This document shows, piece after piece, positions 34,392-41,743 of a stretch of 64,000 bases of DNA; the stretch's first letter is position 1, and each line of letters begins with the position of its first letter. The stretch comes from CAVRJC01 sp963721435 (GTDB lineage: Bacteria > Actinomycetota > Acidimicrobiia > IMCC26256 > DASPTH01). The position numbers and the translations under genes are program-made. The DNA is taken from contig CAVRJC010000012.1 of the NCBI GenBank assembly GCA_963721435.1, positions 1,116,001 through 1,180,000 of the forward strand. The letters run 5' to 3'. The notes under the pieces were generated by a model. That model saw nothing but the letters and a program-made list of their open reading frames with translations. It made no database searches and was not told the DNA's origin.

Positions 34392-35454
34392 TCTCTGCGG
34401 TTTCGGCAGCGAAGCGGCGACTGAGTTCAGCGGCCGCTCCGCTGTCGGGCGACTGCTGTCCGAGCCAACCGATGAACACTCTCCCGCCGCTAAAGAAACC
34501 GATGACGGTGCTGGGAACGCCGGGCATAAGGCGACGGCGCTTGATCATGAGGCTCTTCTGCCCGAACGTGACGTAGAACCGTGGATCGGCCTCGAAGACG
34601 CTCTTCACGGCCCGCACGAAGTCGATATCGGTGTCGTCCAGCCGGTCGACCTTGGCGAGATCCGCGAAGAACCGGTCTTCATCAAGCTTTGCTCTCGTTG
34701 TTGCCGCATCGTTCCCTGGGACTGTGACTTGGACCTCGACCCGGGTCTCGGGTGCGACGTTGACCTCGACCACGGAACGTGTGACCTCCGCCGTGCGAGC
34801 GATGACCGAAGGCACCACGAGTCGTTCGTTGCGACCGACACGTTCGAAGATCTGTAGCTCCACCATGCCGAGCGTGAATTGAAGCTGTGGTTGTGACTGC
34901 ACGAAGCCGACCATCTGCTCGACCTCTTCTCGAATGCCGTCGCCGACGAGAAGGAGGAGGAATCGGCCCTGCCGGAGGTTCCGCACGGCAGCGTCGACGA
35001 ACTCGCCTTCGGTTCGTGCTTCCCCGGGTACACCAACGCCTTGAACAAGTTCCCAGAGGGACTTGTGCTGACACGCACGGGTGACTTCGTCGAGGTGCTC
35101 ATAGGACCAGCGGGCGAGTGCAGCGGCGTAGTCGATGATCTGGGCGACGACTTGTCGCCGGGACTCTGGATTTCGCCACAGCTTCGTTTCGACGATCGTC
35201 AGCGTGGCGCTGGGTGACACGAGCAACACGTCAATGGGGCCTGCGCCGGATTCCACCTCACGGCCGATCGGGATCAGTGGCCGGAAGGACTCGTCGAAGT
35301 CGTCGATCGGCAGCACGGACGGATGTTCGAAGACCAGCTGTTGGAGCCACCCCTCGTTGATGGTCTTGTCGGTGAGGTCGACCCTGTCGAGGAGTTGCGC
35401 CGATTCGAGACCGCCGACGACAACCACGGGACGGCCGGTGTCACGTGTTGGCAT
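34366..35454 (-). CDS. PD-(D/E)XK nuclease-like protein
   Basis: A 362-residue protein. ATG 35454 has GGAG six bases upstream (ATG 35472 is also open). Residues about 30-120 read PSVLPIDDFDESFRPLIPIG, GPIDVLLVSPSATLTIVETK and RQVVAQIIDYAAALARWSYE. The arrangement Asp (GPIDVLL) - strand - Glu-x-Lys (VETK) - helix is that of PD-(D/E)XK restriction-endonuclease-like folds, with the conserved Gln-x-x-Asp-Tyr in the following helix. The C-terminal 180 residues hold a mixed alpha/beta domain of unknown type (KSLMIKRRRLMPGVPSTVIG). Being an isolated gene beside an integration scar, a defence or repair role is possible but not shown. Confidence 0.68.
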   Translation of the reverse strand: MPTRDTGRPVVVVGGLESAQLLDRVDLTDKTINEGWLQQLVFEHPSVLPIDDFDESFRPLIPIGREVESGAGPIDVLLVSPSATLTIVETKLWRNPESRRQVVAQIIDYAAALARWSYEHLDEVTRACQHKSLWELVQGVGVPGEARTEGEFVDAAVRNLRQGRFLLLLVGDGIREEVEQMVGFVQSQPQLQFTLGMVELQIFERVGRNERLVVPSVIARTAEVTRSVVEVNVAPETRVEVQVTVPGNDAATTRAKLDEDRFFADLAKVDRLDDTDIDFVRAVKSVFEADPRFYVTFGQKSLMIKRRRLMPGVPSTVIGFFSGGRVFIGWLGQQSPDSGAAAELSRRFAAETAENGGHGRES

Positions 35455-35636
35455 GCTCCACTCCGGTTCCATGTCGGCCTAGAGGACAGCCTGTCACCTA
35501 ACGCTGCTCAAGCTCCGTGAGGCAACACGATAACGAGACGTCCCGGTCGAACGCAGAGGTAGTCGAACTGCGAAGCCACCATGTTGCGAACGCGATGCGG
35601 CCGTCGTTTGATCGAGTTGCTGATCGCGGCGAGAGC

Positions 35637-35660
35637 TGACCCCCAAAGTTGACCCCCAAA
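35637..35660. repeat. Direct repeat TGACCCCCAAA x2 near the integration scar
   Basis: TGACCCCCAAA occurs at 35637-35647 and again at 35650-35660, a period of 13 bases. It lies about 105 bases before the tRNA-Arg fragment. Direct repeats at such a distance from an att core are typical arm-type integrase binding sites, so it may be a remnant of one. Confidence 0.45.
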
Positions 35661-35763
35661 CCGGCGGTCGTGTGCGGACCCTGGTGGACGTATTTGCCGC
35701 AGAAGCCCTTGTCTTAAGCCGTCGTGGACATCAGTGGACGACGGTGAACACCGACCATCGCAA

Positions 35764-35805
35764 CTACGGATCAGAAGGTTGGGGGTTCGACTCCCTCCGA
35801 GCGCG
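35764..35805 (+). other. 3' half of a tRNA-Arg(ACG) gene: integrase attachment-site scar
   Basis: The sequence CTACGGATCAGA gives the anticodon loop CTACGGA (anticodon ACG) and the 3' anticodon stem TCAGA. After the variable loop AGGTT comes a T arm: stem GGGGG, loop TTCGACT, stem CCCTC. The acceptor 3' half CGAGCGC and discriminator G follow. No matching 5' half (GCGCTCG..., D arm, TCTGA) lies upstream, where an unrelated sequence is found. Standard actinobacterial tRNA-Arg(ACG) has exactly TCTGACTACGGATCAGAAGGT here. A tRNA 3' half without its gene is the hallmark of an att duplicate left by an integrative element. The antisense frame of this region gives the known false ORF phrase GVEPPTF. 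Confidence 0.75.
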
Positions 35806-35964
35806 CTGCACATCGTTCCTGGTCGGACGGGGTGTCTGCCCCGACCTGGCGCTCGCGGATCGGTTTTCGGCGAGCTCCATGAGGGCTTCCTGCTAACCAA
35901 CTTCTGATTCGTCGCTGTCGCGTTCCTGGTTCGCGGCGCGCTTTCCCGTGCTGGGAGGTACGCG

Positions 35965-36147
35965 GTGACAGTGATGCGACGAGGAAACGGGTGGTCGTTC
36001 GCCGTCTGGGTGCGTAACGGCGACGGCACGCGCCGGCAGGTGTGGCGGGGCGGGTTTCGGACGAAGTGGGACGCGACTGCAGCGGAGCGGAGGCATCACG
36101 CCCACCCGACCACCCGCGCTTCCACGCGCCCGCGAACAACTTCTTGA
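35965..36147 (+). pseudogene. Truncated tyrosine integrase, N-terminal arm-binding fragment
   Basis: GTG 35965 behind a strong GGAGGT starts MTVMRRGNGWSFAVWVRNG and then GTRRQVWRGGFRTKWDATAA, the pattern of the integrase arm-type DNA-binding domain (three-stranded sheet, basic, with RGNGW and FRTKxxA). After residue about 45 the likeness stops; the frame ends at 36147, and no core-binding or catalytic domain follows in any frame before the methyltransferase gene. It lies 160 bases beyond the tRNA-Arg fragment, where an integrase gene is expected to sit next to its att site. Confidence 0.7.
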
Positions 36148-36231
36148 CGCAAACAGGCCACGCACCGCGCTCGACGCGCCTGCACCATCACCGCAACAGA
36201 ACGTCGGGGCTTCGGCCTACGGCTTGGTCGG

Positions 36232-37128
36232 TCAGCCCGTGTTGGAGGACAGCGCGCCGTCGCGTGGGCGCGTGCCGCTCGCGTCCTGTTTCGTTCCCAC
36301 GATGCAGCGCGCCACCCCCGGAACCCGGACCTTGCCGTCCTTCTCGAACGCGCTCACCTTCGCAATGGCGTTTGTCCGAATCCGCTCCCGCGCCGGATCG
36401 TCGACCTGCTGAAGCGCCGCAACGGCGAGCGAGACGTGCTCGCTGATCATCTCCCAATACTGCTCGGGCGATCGCGTCACGAGTTCGACGTCGACGTCCC
36501 ACTCGGCAACGTCGCGCAGCCCCGCGCCCTCGTACAGGGCACTGACATATCCCGGGGCAGCGCACCGAAACATATTCGGCCCGTCCGGGTCGGGTGGCGC
36601 CACCACCGCCTCGGTCGCGATTGCCTGCATGACGATCGTCGTCCACGGGTTTTCCTCGGGCTTGACCCATACCGACGAGCAGAGACGTCCGCCCGGCTTG
36701 AGCACGCGCGCGAACTCGGCCGTCGCCTTGGCCACGTCGGGGAAGAACATGTACCCGAAGCGCACAGAGACGCTATCGAATCTGGCGTCGTTGAACGGCA
36801 GATCATCGGCGCTGCACACCTCCGTCTCGATATTGGCGACCCCTTGCGCCCTGGCTCGTCGCGCGGCTATGTCAAGCATCTCCGCTACGAGGTCGGTCAG
36901 GACGACACGTCCCTTCGGCGACAGTCTCGCGATGCTCAAACCCGGCTCACCCGTGCCCGCGGCAATGTCGAGATGCTGCTGATCTTCAGCGATGTCGAGA
37001 CGCTCGATCATCGCTGCGCCGACCGGGCCCAGCTGCTCCATGATGACCGAGTCCCACTTCTCCCAGCCAGCGGAGAGCCCGGCCCATGTCGCTCGCTGAA
37101 CGTCTCGGATCTCATCGGCGCTCGGCAT
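36232..37128 (-). CDS. SAM-dependent methyltransferase (UbiE-like class I)
   Basis: A 298-residue class I methyltransferase. ATG 37128 follows GGGAGGG by a few bases and is preferred over the upstream start. Motif I is LDIAAGTGEPGLSIARL, followed by VVLTDLVAEMLDIAARRA, VCSADDLPFNDARFDSVSV and VLKPGGRLCSSVWVKPEEN. The N-terminal helix with AGWEKWDSVI resembles UbiE/COQ5-like proteins. The C-terminal 100 residues (VTRSPEQYWEMISEHVSLAV) may bind the substrate. The substrate is unknown. Confidence 0.82.
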   Translation of the reverse strand: MPSADEIRDVQRATWAGLSAGWEKWDSVIMEQLGPVGAAMIERLDIAEDQQHLDIAAGTGEPGLSIARLSPKGRVVLTDLVAEMLDIAARRARAQGVANIETEVCSADDLPFNDARFDSVSVRFGYMFFPDVAKATAEFARVLKPGGRLCSSVWVKPEENPWTTIVMQAIATEAVVAPPDPDGPNMFRCAAPGYVSALYEGAGLRDVAEWDVDVELVTRSPEQYWEMISEHVSLAVAALQQVDDPARERIRTNAIAKVSAFEKDGKVRVPGVARCIVGTKQDASGTRPRDGALSSNTG

Positions 37129-37400
37129 CGGCCCTCCCGCTCTCGATGCATCCACCGAACACGAAGGCGCTCCTTGGCAGGATGCCCGCACCGCGCTCAC
37201 CGCGCCAGCACGTTCGCCGCGACATACGGACGGCGCGACCGACCGGCAGATCGGTGCTACCCGAGCGGGAGACGAAAGCGCTGGCGTGTGCCACCGTGCG
37301 GTCCCTCATCGAGGTGCTCGGCGGGCACGAAGCCGAACGACTCGTGGAGAGGGCGCGCTGCATGGCCTTGTGGAATGTCCTCGCCGAACCGCGTCGCAGG

Positions 37401-37742
37401 TCAGGCGCGGTAGTCGATGAGGACCGCAGGAGGCGGGTCGTCCGACGGTGTCCCCAGGTCGACCCCGGTGACGTCGAGGACCCGAGCACGGAACCACGTC
37501 GTGTACTCGGAGTCGTCAGTGGCGAGGTCGGCGAACGCCTTCTCCACATCGCCTTCGAACCACACGAGCATGAGGCTGCCCATGCGAGTCTCCTGCAGCG
37601 CCCACGTCTCCCGAGTGACGCCGGCGCGCGCGAGGTGCGCCTCGAAGTCCGGGCGCCGAGCGCCGAAGGTCTCCGCCGCGAACGCTCGAGCGTCCTCCTC
37701 CTTGCCGGCCTGGATCGGGAAGACCCCGTTGAACACACCCAT
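37401..37742 (-). CDS. Small hypothetical alpha/beta protein
   Basis: A 113-residue frame. ATG 37742 with GGAGG five bases upstream starts MGVFNGVFPIQAGKEEDARA, then RETWALQETRMGSLMLVWFE and DVEKAFADLATDDSEYTTWF. A ferredoxin-like alpha/beta barrel with likely dimerisation is suggested by the repeated strand-helix pattern. The upstream extension in the same frame looks non-coding. Confidence 0.62.
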   Translation of the reverse strand: MGVFNGVFPIQAGKEEDARAFAAETFGARRPDFEAHLARAGVTRETWALQETRMGSLMLVWFEGDVEKAFADLATDDSEYTTWFRARVLDVTGVDLGTPSDDPPPAVLIDYRA

Positions 37743-38304
37743 GTCCGCCTCCACTGGCGTCGAGCTTTGCGATCGCAGCGTCACATCGCACCGTAACAGC
37801 AGCGCGTCACCCAGGCGACCAGCAGCGAGCGCCCACTCGAGAGTGCAGCGTTCCGAGCGGCAGGGCGGGCGCTTGGGGGTGACTCAGCGTGCTCCTGGAC
37901 CCCGTCGTCCGTACAGGATGCCCGCTGGTGGCGACGGAGCGGCATCTCTGAAGCAGTGGTGACCGGGTTGGCCGCGTTGTGGTGAGTCGTTGCTCGAGGT
38001 CGCGTTGGCTCGCGATCGGGCTGGTGGCCTTCGGTCAGGCGCGGATCAGAGCGGGGCTCGGAGGATGCCTTCTGAATGGCTGAACGCACGCCTGAACGAC
38101 GACCCCCCGCGAGGCGTAGCCACAGCGGCGCGATGGACGCGAGTCAGCCCCGGAAAGCGGGGCGTGCATCCGGGGCCGACTCATGCGACGCGGCCTGGTC
38201 GCCTCGGAGGCGTAGTGGGGGCGGCGTCTGTGTCCCAAGAAATCGTCTTCGGACACGCCGGGCTTGATTCAACGCTCGGCAAACGCTTCCCCATCGGAAG
38301 GCCA
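37743..38304. other. Gene-poor stretch
   Basis: About 560 bases with only Arg-rich, low-complexity frames. I see no start site, motif or domain on either strand. The first clear feature after it is the hairpin repeat at 38305. Confidence 0.4.
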
Positions 38305-38334
38305 AACGACGAAACCCCGCCCGGGGCGGGGCCG
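38305..38334 (-). repeat. GGGGTTTCGTCGTT hairpin repeat copy (strong stem)
   Basis: On the minus strand GGCCCCGCCCCGGGCGGGGTTTC is followed by GTCGTTT: a long GC stem, the core GGGGTTTCGTCGTT, and a terminator-like tail. It is the best-formed copy of the repeat and may act as an intrinsic terminator in this gene-poor stretch. Confidence 0.55.
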
Positions 38335-38465
38335 TCGGCGAAGATTCGGGTCCACCCCGCAGACCCGAAGCTGTGCGCCATCATCATTTCGGCCCGCGTA
38401 CCCGAACAGCTTGATCCAATGTCCTGTGGGTGTGACATCAGGCGCGATCAACCCCACTGCCCAGA

Positions 38466-38485
38466 AGACGAAACCCCGCCCGAAG
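38466..38485 (-). repeat. GGGGTTTCGTCG hairpin repeat copy (partial)
   Basis: On the minus strand CTTCGGGCGGGGTTTCGTCTTC: the core is kept but the stem is imperfect (GGGCGGGG with no close CCCCGCCC). It lies 21 bases beyond the stop of the decayed minus-strand frame at 38507, so it could be its old terminator. Confidence 0.45.
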
Positions 38486-38506
38486 ATGTGGGTGCACGGC
38501 AGCGGC

Positions 38507-38772
38507 TCAGAGCTTCCCGATGACCGGTGGATTCTCGCCGATCCATACAAGGTGGTCGTGATCGACGGGTGCCTCGTTGCCGTAGTAATCCCATCGCAGA
38601 GGCACCACCGCTCGCCGTTGGCGTCTCGATGACGTTCGTGACCATGCCGACCGATCCGACAGGGACAAACTCGTCGAGCCACTCATCGTGTTCTCGCTTG
38701 CCCACCGCGGAATCCGCTCGCCGAGCGCGCAGACCCGGTCGCCGTTGCGAAGAGCACTCCGCTTGGAACGGG
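38507..38772 (-). pseudogene. Decayed small gene, two compensating frameshifts
   Basis: Protein-like sequence is spread over two frames. First LRNGDRVCALGERIPRW in one frame. Then EHDEWLDEFVPVGSVGMVTN with VIETPTA in another. Then LRWDYYGNEAPVDHDHLVWIG ending in ENPPVIGKL and a TGA at 38507 in the first frame again. No family is recognised. Because the frame returns, two indels must have occurred. The order and composition suggest one ancestral small protein of about 85 residues. Confidence 0.4.
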
Positions 38773-38788
38773 CGTCGAGGGTCGAGGG

Positions 38789-39073
38789 CTACGCCGCGAC
38801 GCTTCCGCGCTCCCCGCGCTTGGTTTGAACCGCCCACCAGAGATAGTCCAGACGCCAAGCCAACACAAGCTGGCGGGTGCGCACGTCCGCACTCGCGGTC
38901 CAGTCGTTTTCGAATACGTCCGTGTGCGCCTGACGCTCGTTCTCGAATGGGTCCGTGTGCGCCTGGCGCGGCGTCAAACCTTGCATGCCATGCTTCCGAT
39001 CTTTCGCGACGGTGTCCACCTCGCGGAATCGGCATGCACCGACGACGAGTGAAGGGAAAGGGTCATTGGTCAC
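38789..39073 (-). CDS. Small hypothetical protein with an internal tandem duplication
   Basis: A 94-residue frame from ATG 39073. It contains the duplicated segment RQAHTDPFENE / RQAHTDVFEND, encoded by a 30-base tandem duplication with two or three changes (about 38905-38965), then an aromatic helix RLDYLWWAVQTKRG. The opposite strand is also open here, so the direction is inferred only from composition. No ribosome site is clear. Confidence 0.38.
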   Translation of the reverse strand: MTNDPFPSLVVGACRFREVDTVAKDRKHGMQGLTPRQAHTDPFENERQAHTDVFENDWTASADVRTRQLVLAWRLDYLWWAVQTKRGERGSVAA

Positions 39074-39308
39074 AGTCCGATCTGCGTCGCGTCATCTGGT
39101 TCACCGTGATGCGTCGCGAACAAGGGGCGACCTCAAGTCCCGCGCCAGCGACGCCGACATCCGGCGTATGAAGGCCATCATCCGGCGTTTGCTCGTCCGC
39201 TGCTGGGAGGGCCCGCCCGATCTGGACGCAATCCCGACGACACGCGGGACGACAATCGTCGGGCCGAAGACGACACGGCGCGAACTCCTGAAGGCCGACC
39301 GTCGATAG
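39066..39308 (+). CDS. Small hypothetical basic protein
   Basis: An 80-residue frame from TTG 39066 with AAGGGT just upstream. The C-terminal half is the most protein-like: SDADIRRMKAIIRRLLVRCW, then PPDLDAIPTTRGTTIVG and TRRELLKADRR. It divergently overlaps the start of the frame on the other strand, so only one of them may be real. No family recognised. Confidence 0.3.
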   Translation: MVTVRSASRHLVHRDASRTRGDLKSRASDADIRRMKAIIRRLLVRCWEGPPDLDAIPTTRGTTIVGPKTTRRELLKADRR

Positions 39309-39531
39309 ATTTCCCGCGCCAGATCTACCGCACTGCGCTGCAGCTCTCTCAGTGCCCCGCGTACGGGTTCAAGACAGGCTTACCGTGATACGCCGTACTG
39401 CCATGTCGGGCGTGCGCGCGAGAGGGCCGCGTGGCTCTGACGCTTTGTCGTCGGCATCGTTGCAGTGTTGACGGCATCGGGAGCGCCGCAGCCAGAGATC
39501 CGCCAACGAGTCCGTGTATCGGTTCGCGCGT

Positions 39532-40038
39532 TTACATGCGAGGGTCTCGATACCCGTCAGGCGAAAGCTCGTCTGCCCACATGAGGAGCAGAGCGAGCGT
39601 CACGAGATCGTGATAACGGGCTTCGGCTTCCTCGATCGGATCATCGGCGGATCGGATGTCAGCCCGTCGCATGATCTCAGTGAACGGATTGTCGCCGCCG
39701 CCGGAGGTGACGCCTCGAAAGCTTCCGAGTTCGTCGGGAAAGTTGCCGTCGTGGACGAATACCGTGAGCGCCCGCGCGCGTTCTCGACGCCAGAGGCGCT
39801 CGATGAGCGGTCCAAGCTCCTCGCAGAGCCGGTCTGCCTCGTCACGCAACTCGAGTTCGACCGCTGTGCGCTGTTCCTCGCTCGGTTTCGTCAAGTGGGC
39901 GACACGGCCGTGAGTGGCCGCATCATGGAGCGCCTGTTCGTGGAGCTGTCGGAGGATCGCTCGCTGTTCCCAGCGCCTGTGTACGAGATCAGGCGTCGAC
40001 AGCGGATCATGGAATCGTTCCTGGGGAAGCTTCGTCAT
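39532..40038 (-). CDS. Hypothetical charged helical protein
   Basis: A 168-residue frame with good coding character: long helices rich in Glu/Arg (EEQRTAVELELRDEADRLCE, ELGPLIERLWRRERARAL), then TVFVHDGNFPDELGSFRGVT and AEARYHDLVTLALLLMWADE. No membrane or signal sequence. The frame on the opposite strand is also open but gives unconvincing sequence. ATG 40038 lacks a clear ribosome site. No domain recognised. Confidence 0.52.
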   Translation of the reverse strand: MTKLPQERFHDPLSTPDLVHRRWEQRAILRQLHEQALHDAATHGRVAHLTKPSEEQRTAVELELRDEADRLCEELGPLIERLWRRERARALTVFVHDGNFPDELGSFRGVTSGGGDNPFTEIMRRADIRSADDPIEEAEARYHDLVTLALLLMWADELSPDGYRDPRM

Positions 40039-40375
40039 CGAACGAAGTTCGCGCGCGCGATGTCGGTCGTCAACCTCAACACGACGAAGTCCTAGCTGAC
40101 GGCGGACCCCCCAGTCGCAGGAGCGGCGCTCGCGCTGGGATTGCCCAGGTTCTCAACCGCTTGGCGTCTGAGTAGTGAACTGACGGTCGCTACGGGCGCT
40201 CGAAGGCCTCGGCGCGCGGCGTTGCCCGTGAAGGCTCTCAGCGGGCCTCGCCCGGGGTTGGTTGTTCAGCGTTGGTTCAGGTCCGCTCCTTACAGTCCGA
40301 ACCCAGAGCGAGTGCGCCGGGCAGCCCGGGGTTCTCGGCCCTCGAGGGTGTTTTCGGCAGAGGGAGTGTGGTCCG
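40039..40375. other. Intergenic region without gene
   Basis: Between the hypothetical gene at 39532 and the exported protein at 40376. Frames are short and Arg/Pro-rich. The promoter of the exported-protein gene is presumably here; I see no definite motif. Confidence 0.4.
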
Positions 40376-41071
40376 ATGCCAAAGACGATCACGTTCGTGC
40401 TCACGGTCGTGCTGGGCACGGGACTGACTGCGGCGCTCGCGAGCCCATCGACGGCCTCGGTGGCGAGCAACAAGAATCAGTTCTGCAAGGCGGTGTCTGA
40501 AGCCGGCGGTTCGACCCTCTTCGCTCAGGCCGCGGCCTCTGGGCAAGGCGCGGCCAGCCTGGCCGCGCCTCTCCAGACGCTCGGCAAGGTCGCCCCGTCG
40601 AAATCCCTGAAATCGACGCTCAAGACCCTGACGACGACCTTCAAGGCCGTTGGTCAGGGCAAGAACCTCAGCGATCTCGGCGTCAAGAACGTCGCGACGT
40701 TCAACAAGGCCATGACGAGCTTCACCACCTTCGTCGCCTCGCACTGCACGTCCACCACCTCTCCCTCGACCACACCAGCAACAGCGAGCGGGCTTTCGGG
40801 GACGTGGTCTGGGCAGTACACGGGTGCGAGCCAGGGCACCTTCAGCCTCACCTGGCAGCAGTCGGGATCGGACCTGACCGGCACGATTGATATCTCTGAA
40901 CTCGGCTCGACGATCAACATCACCGGGAAGTTGACGGGCAACAAGATCACGTTCGGCACCGTCGGCTCGTTGGCAATCACCTATGCAGGGTCGGTCTCCG
41001 GGAACACCATGTCTGGCACCTACCAGGCCCCGACCGGCACTGGCACCTGGAACGCCACCAAAGCACCGTAA
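40376..41071 (+). CDS. Exported two-cysteine helical protein with C-terminal beta domain
   Basis: ATG 40376 (AGGGAG nine bases upstream) starts a signal peptide, ITFVLTVVLGTGLTAALASP. Residues about 35-125 form a helical module with Cys at each end (NQFCKAV and VASHCTST), the same design as the genes at 1067, 14420 and 16276. A Ser/Thr-rich linker leads to a C-terminal beta domain of about 90 residues (SGTWSGQYTGASQGTFSLTW, GSDLTGTIDISE, NTMSGTYQAP) of a type seen in small exported proteins. Function unknown, probably extracellular. Confidence 0.7.
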   Translation: MPKTITFVLTVVLGTGLTAALASPSTASVASNKNQFCKAVSEAGGSTLFAQAAASGQGAASLAAPLQTLGKVAPSKSLKSTLKTLTTTFKAVGQGKNLSDLGVKNVATFNKAMTSFTTFVASHCTSTTSPSTTPATASGLSGTWSGQYTGASQGTFSLTWQQSGSDLTGTIDISELGSTINITGKLTGNKITFGTVGSLAITYAGSVSGNTMSGTYQAPTGTGTWNATKAP

Positions 41072-41243
41072 GCCACGTTCTCGGCCATCCACACGGTCCG
41101 AGACCGTTCGGCGCAGACGCCCGCTGCGCGCGTATGGGGACGGTGAACGCCGCGCCTCCGCGGCGGTGGCCGCCGGCATCGTCGAGTACTACGAGACGAG
41201 TCTGGAATTCAACCCGCCGATCTGATCGGGGAGTCGATGAGAG

Positions 41244-41612
41244 CTACGCGTCGCCGGGCTCGGGGATGTCGCTGATGTCGAGCTCCTCGATCTCGATGGC
41301 GTCGGGAACCCCGTCACCGTCGATGTCGACAGCCGTCGCGCGCGTGATCGTGATCGCGTCGGCAGTGCCGTCGCCGTCCACGTCCATGGCCACGGTCTCG
41401 GTGACCTCGACGATGTCGGCCTGACCGTCGCCGTCGACGTCGATCTCGACCGTCTCGGTCACCACGACGATGTCGGCCTGACCGTCGCCGTCGACGTCGA
41501 TCTCTTCGACCTCGACCGTGACATGCGCGTCGGGCGTGTCGTCACCGTCGATGTCGACGTCGGCTTCCGCCACCACCTTGGTGTTGCTCGGATCCGCCGT
41601 CTCGTCTGCCAT
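41244..41612 (-). CDS. Acidic EF-hand/dockerin-like repeat protein
   Basis: A 122-residue acidic protein whose ATG 41612 follows AGGAG. It contains about five copies of a 19-residue unit with a calcium-loop core D-x-D-G-D-G-x-x-D (DIDGDDTPDAH, DVDGDGQADIV twice, DVDGDGTADAI, DIDGDGVPDAI), separated by VTETV-type strands. Two units are nearly identical at the DNA level with a 57-base period (41413 and 41470). There is no signal peptide, so it would be cytoplasmic or exported by an unknown route; Ca2+ binding is an inference from the loop pattern. Confidence 0.72.
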   Translation of the reverse strand: MADETADPSNTKVVAEADVDIDGDDTPDAHVTVEVEEIDVDGDGQADIVVVTETVEIDVDGDGQADIVEVTETVAMDVDGDGTADAITITRATAVDIDGDGVPDAIEIEELDISDIPEPGDA

Positions 41613-41743
41613 CACGCGCTCCTGCTGTCGAGTGGAATGTGGCACCGAACGTTAGCGCCCATGTGCACGGAACTTGTCGGGACGCGGGAACTCGTCGACC
41701 GGTCGCGTCGTCAGAGTGCGCATGTCGAGTCCCGGAGGGCATC

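Noticed and set aside
35720..35810. Complete tRNA-Arg gene
   Set aside because: The 5' acceptor strand, D arm and 5' anticodon stem are absent; only the 3' half matches, so it is an att remnant and not a functional tRNA.
35672..36165. Long minus-strand frame over the tRNA fragment that appears to encode a protein with GGSRTPNLLIRS and EGVEPPTF phrases
   Set aside because: These phrases are the antisense translation of a tRNA T arm and are a well-known false-ORF signature, so no protein is called here.
39514..40095. Plus-strand frame of 193 codons
   Set aside because: The minus-strand frame has a more balanced composition and helical heptads; the plus-strand frame is Arg/Ser-rich and has no start site. 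Some doubt remains.
41398..41518. Regular 57-base repeats that could suggest a CRISPR array
   Set aside because: There are no unique spacers between copies; the repeats are in frame and code for calcium-loop units.
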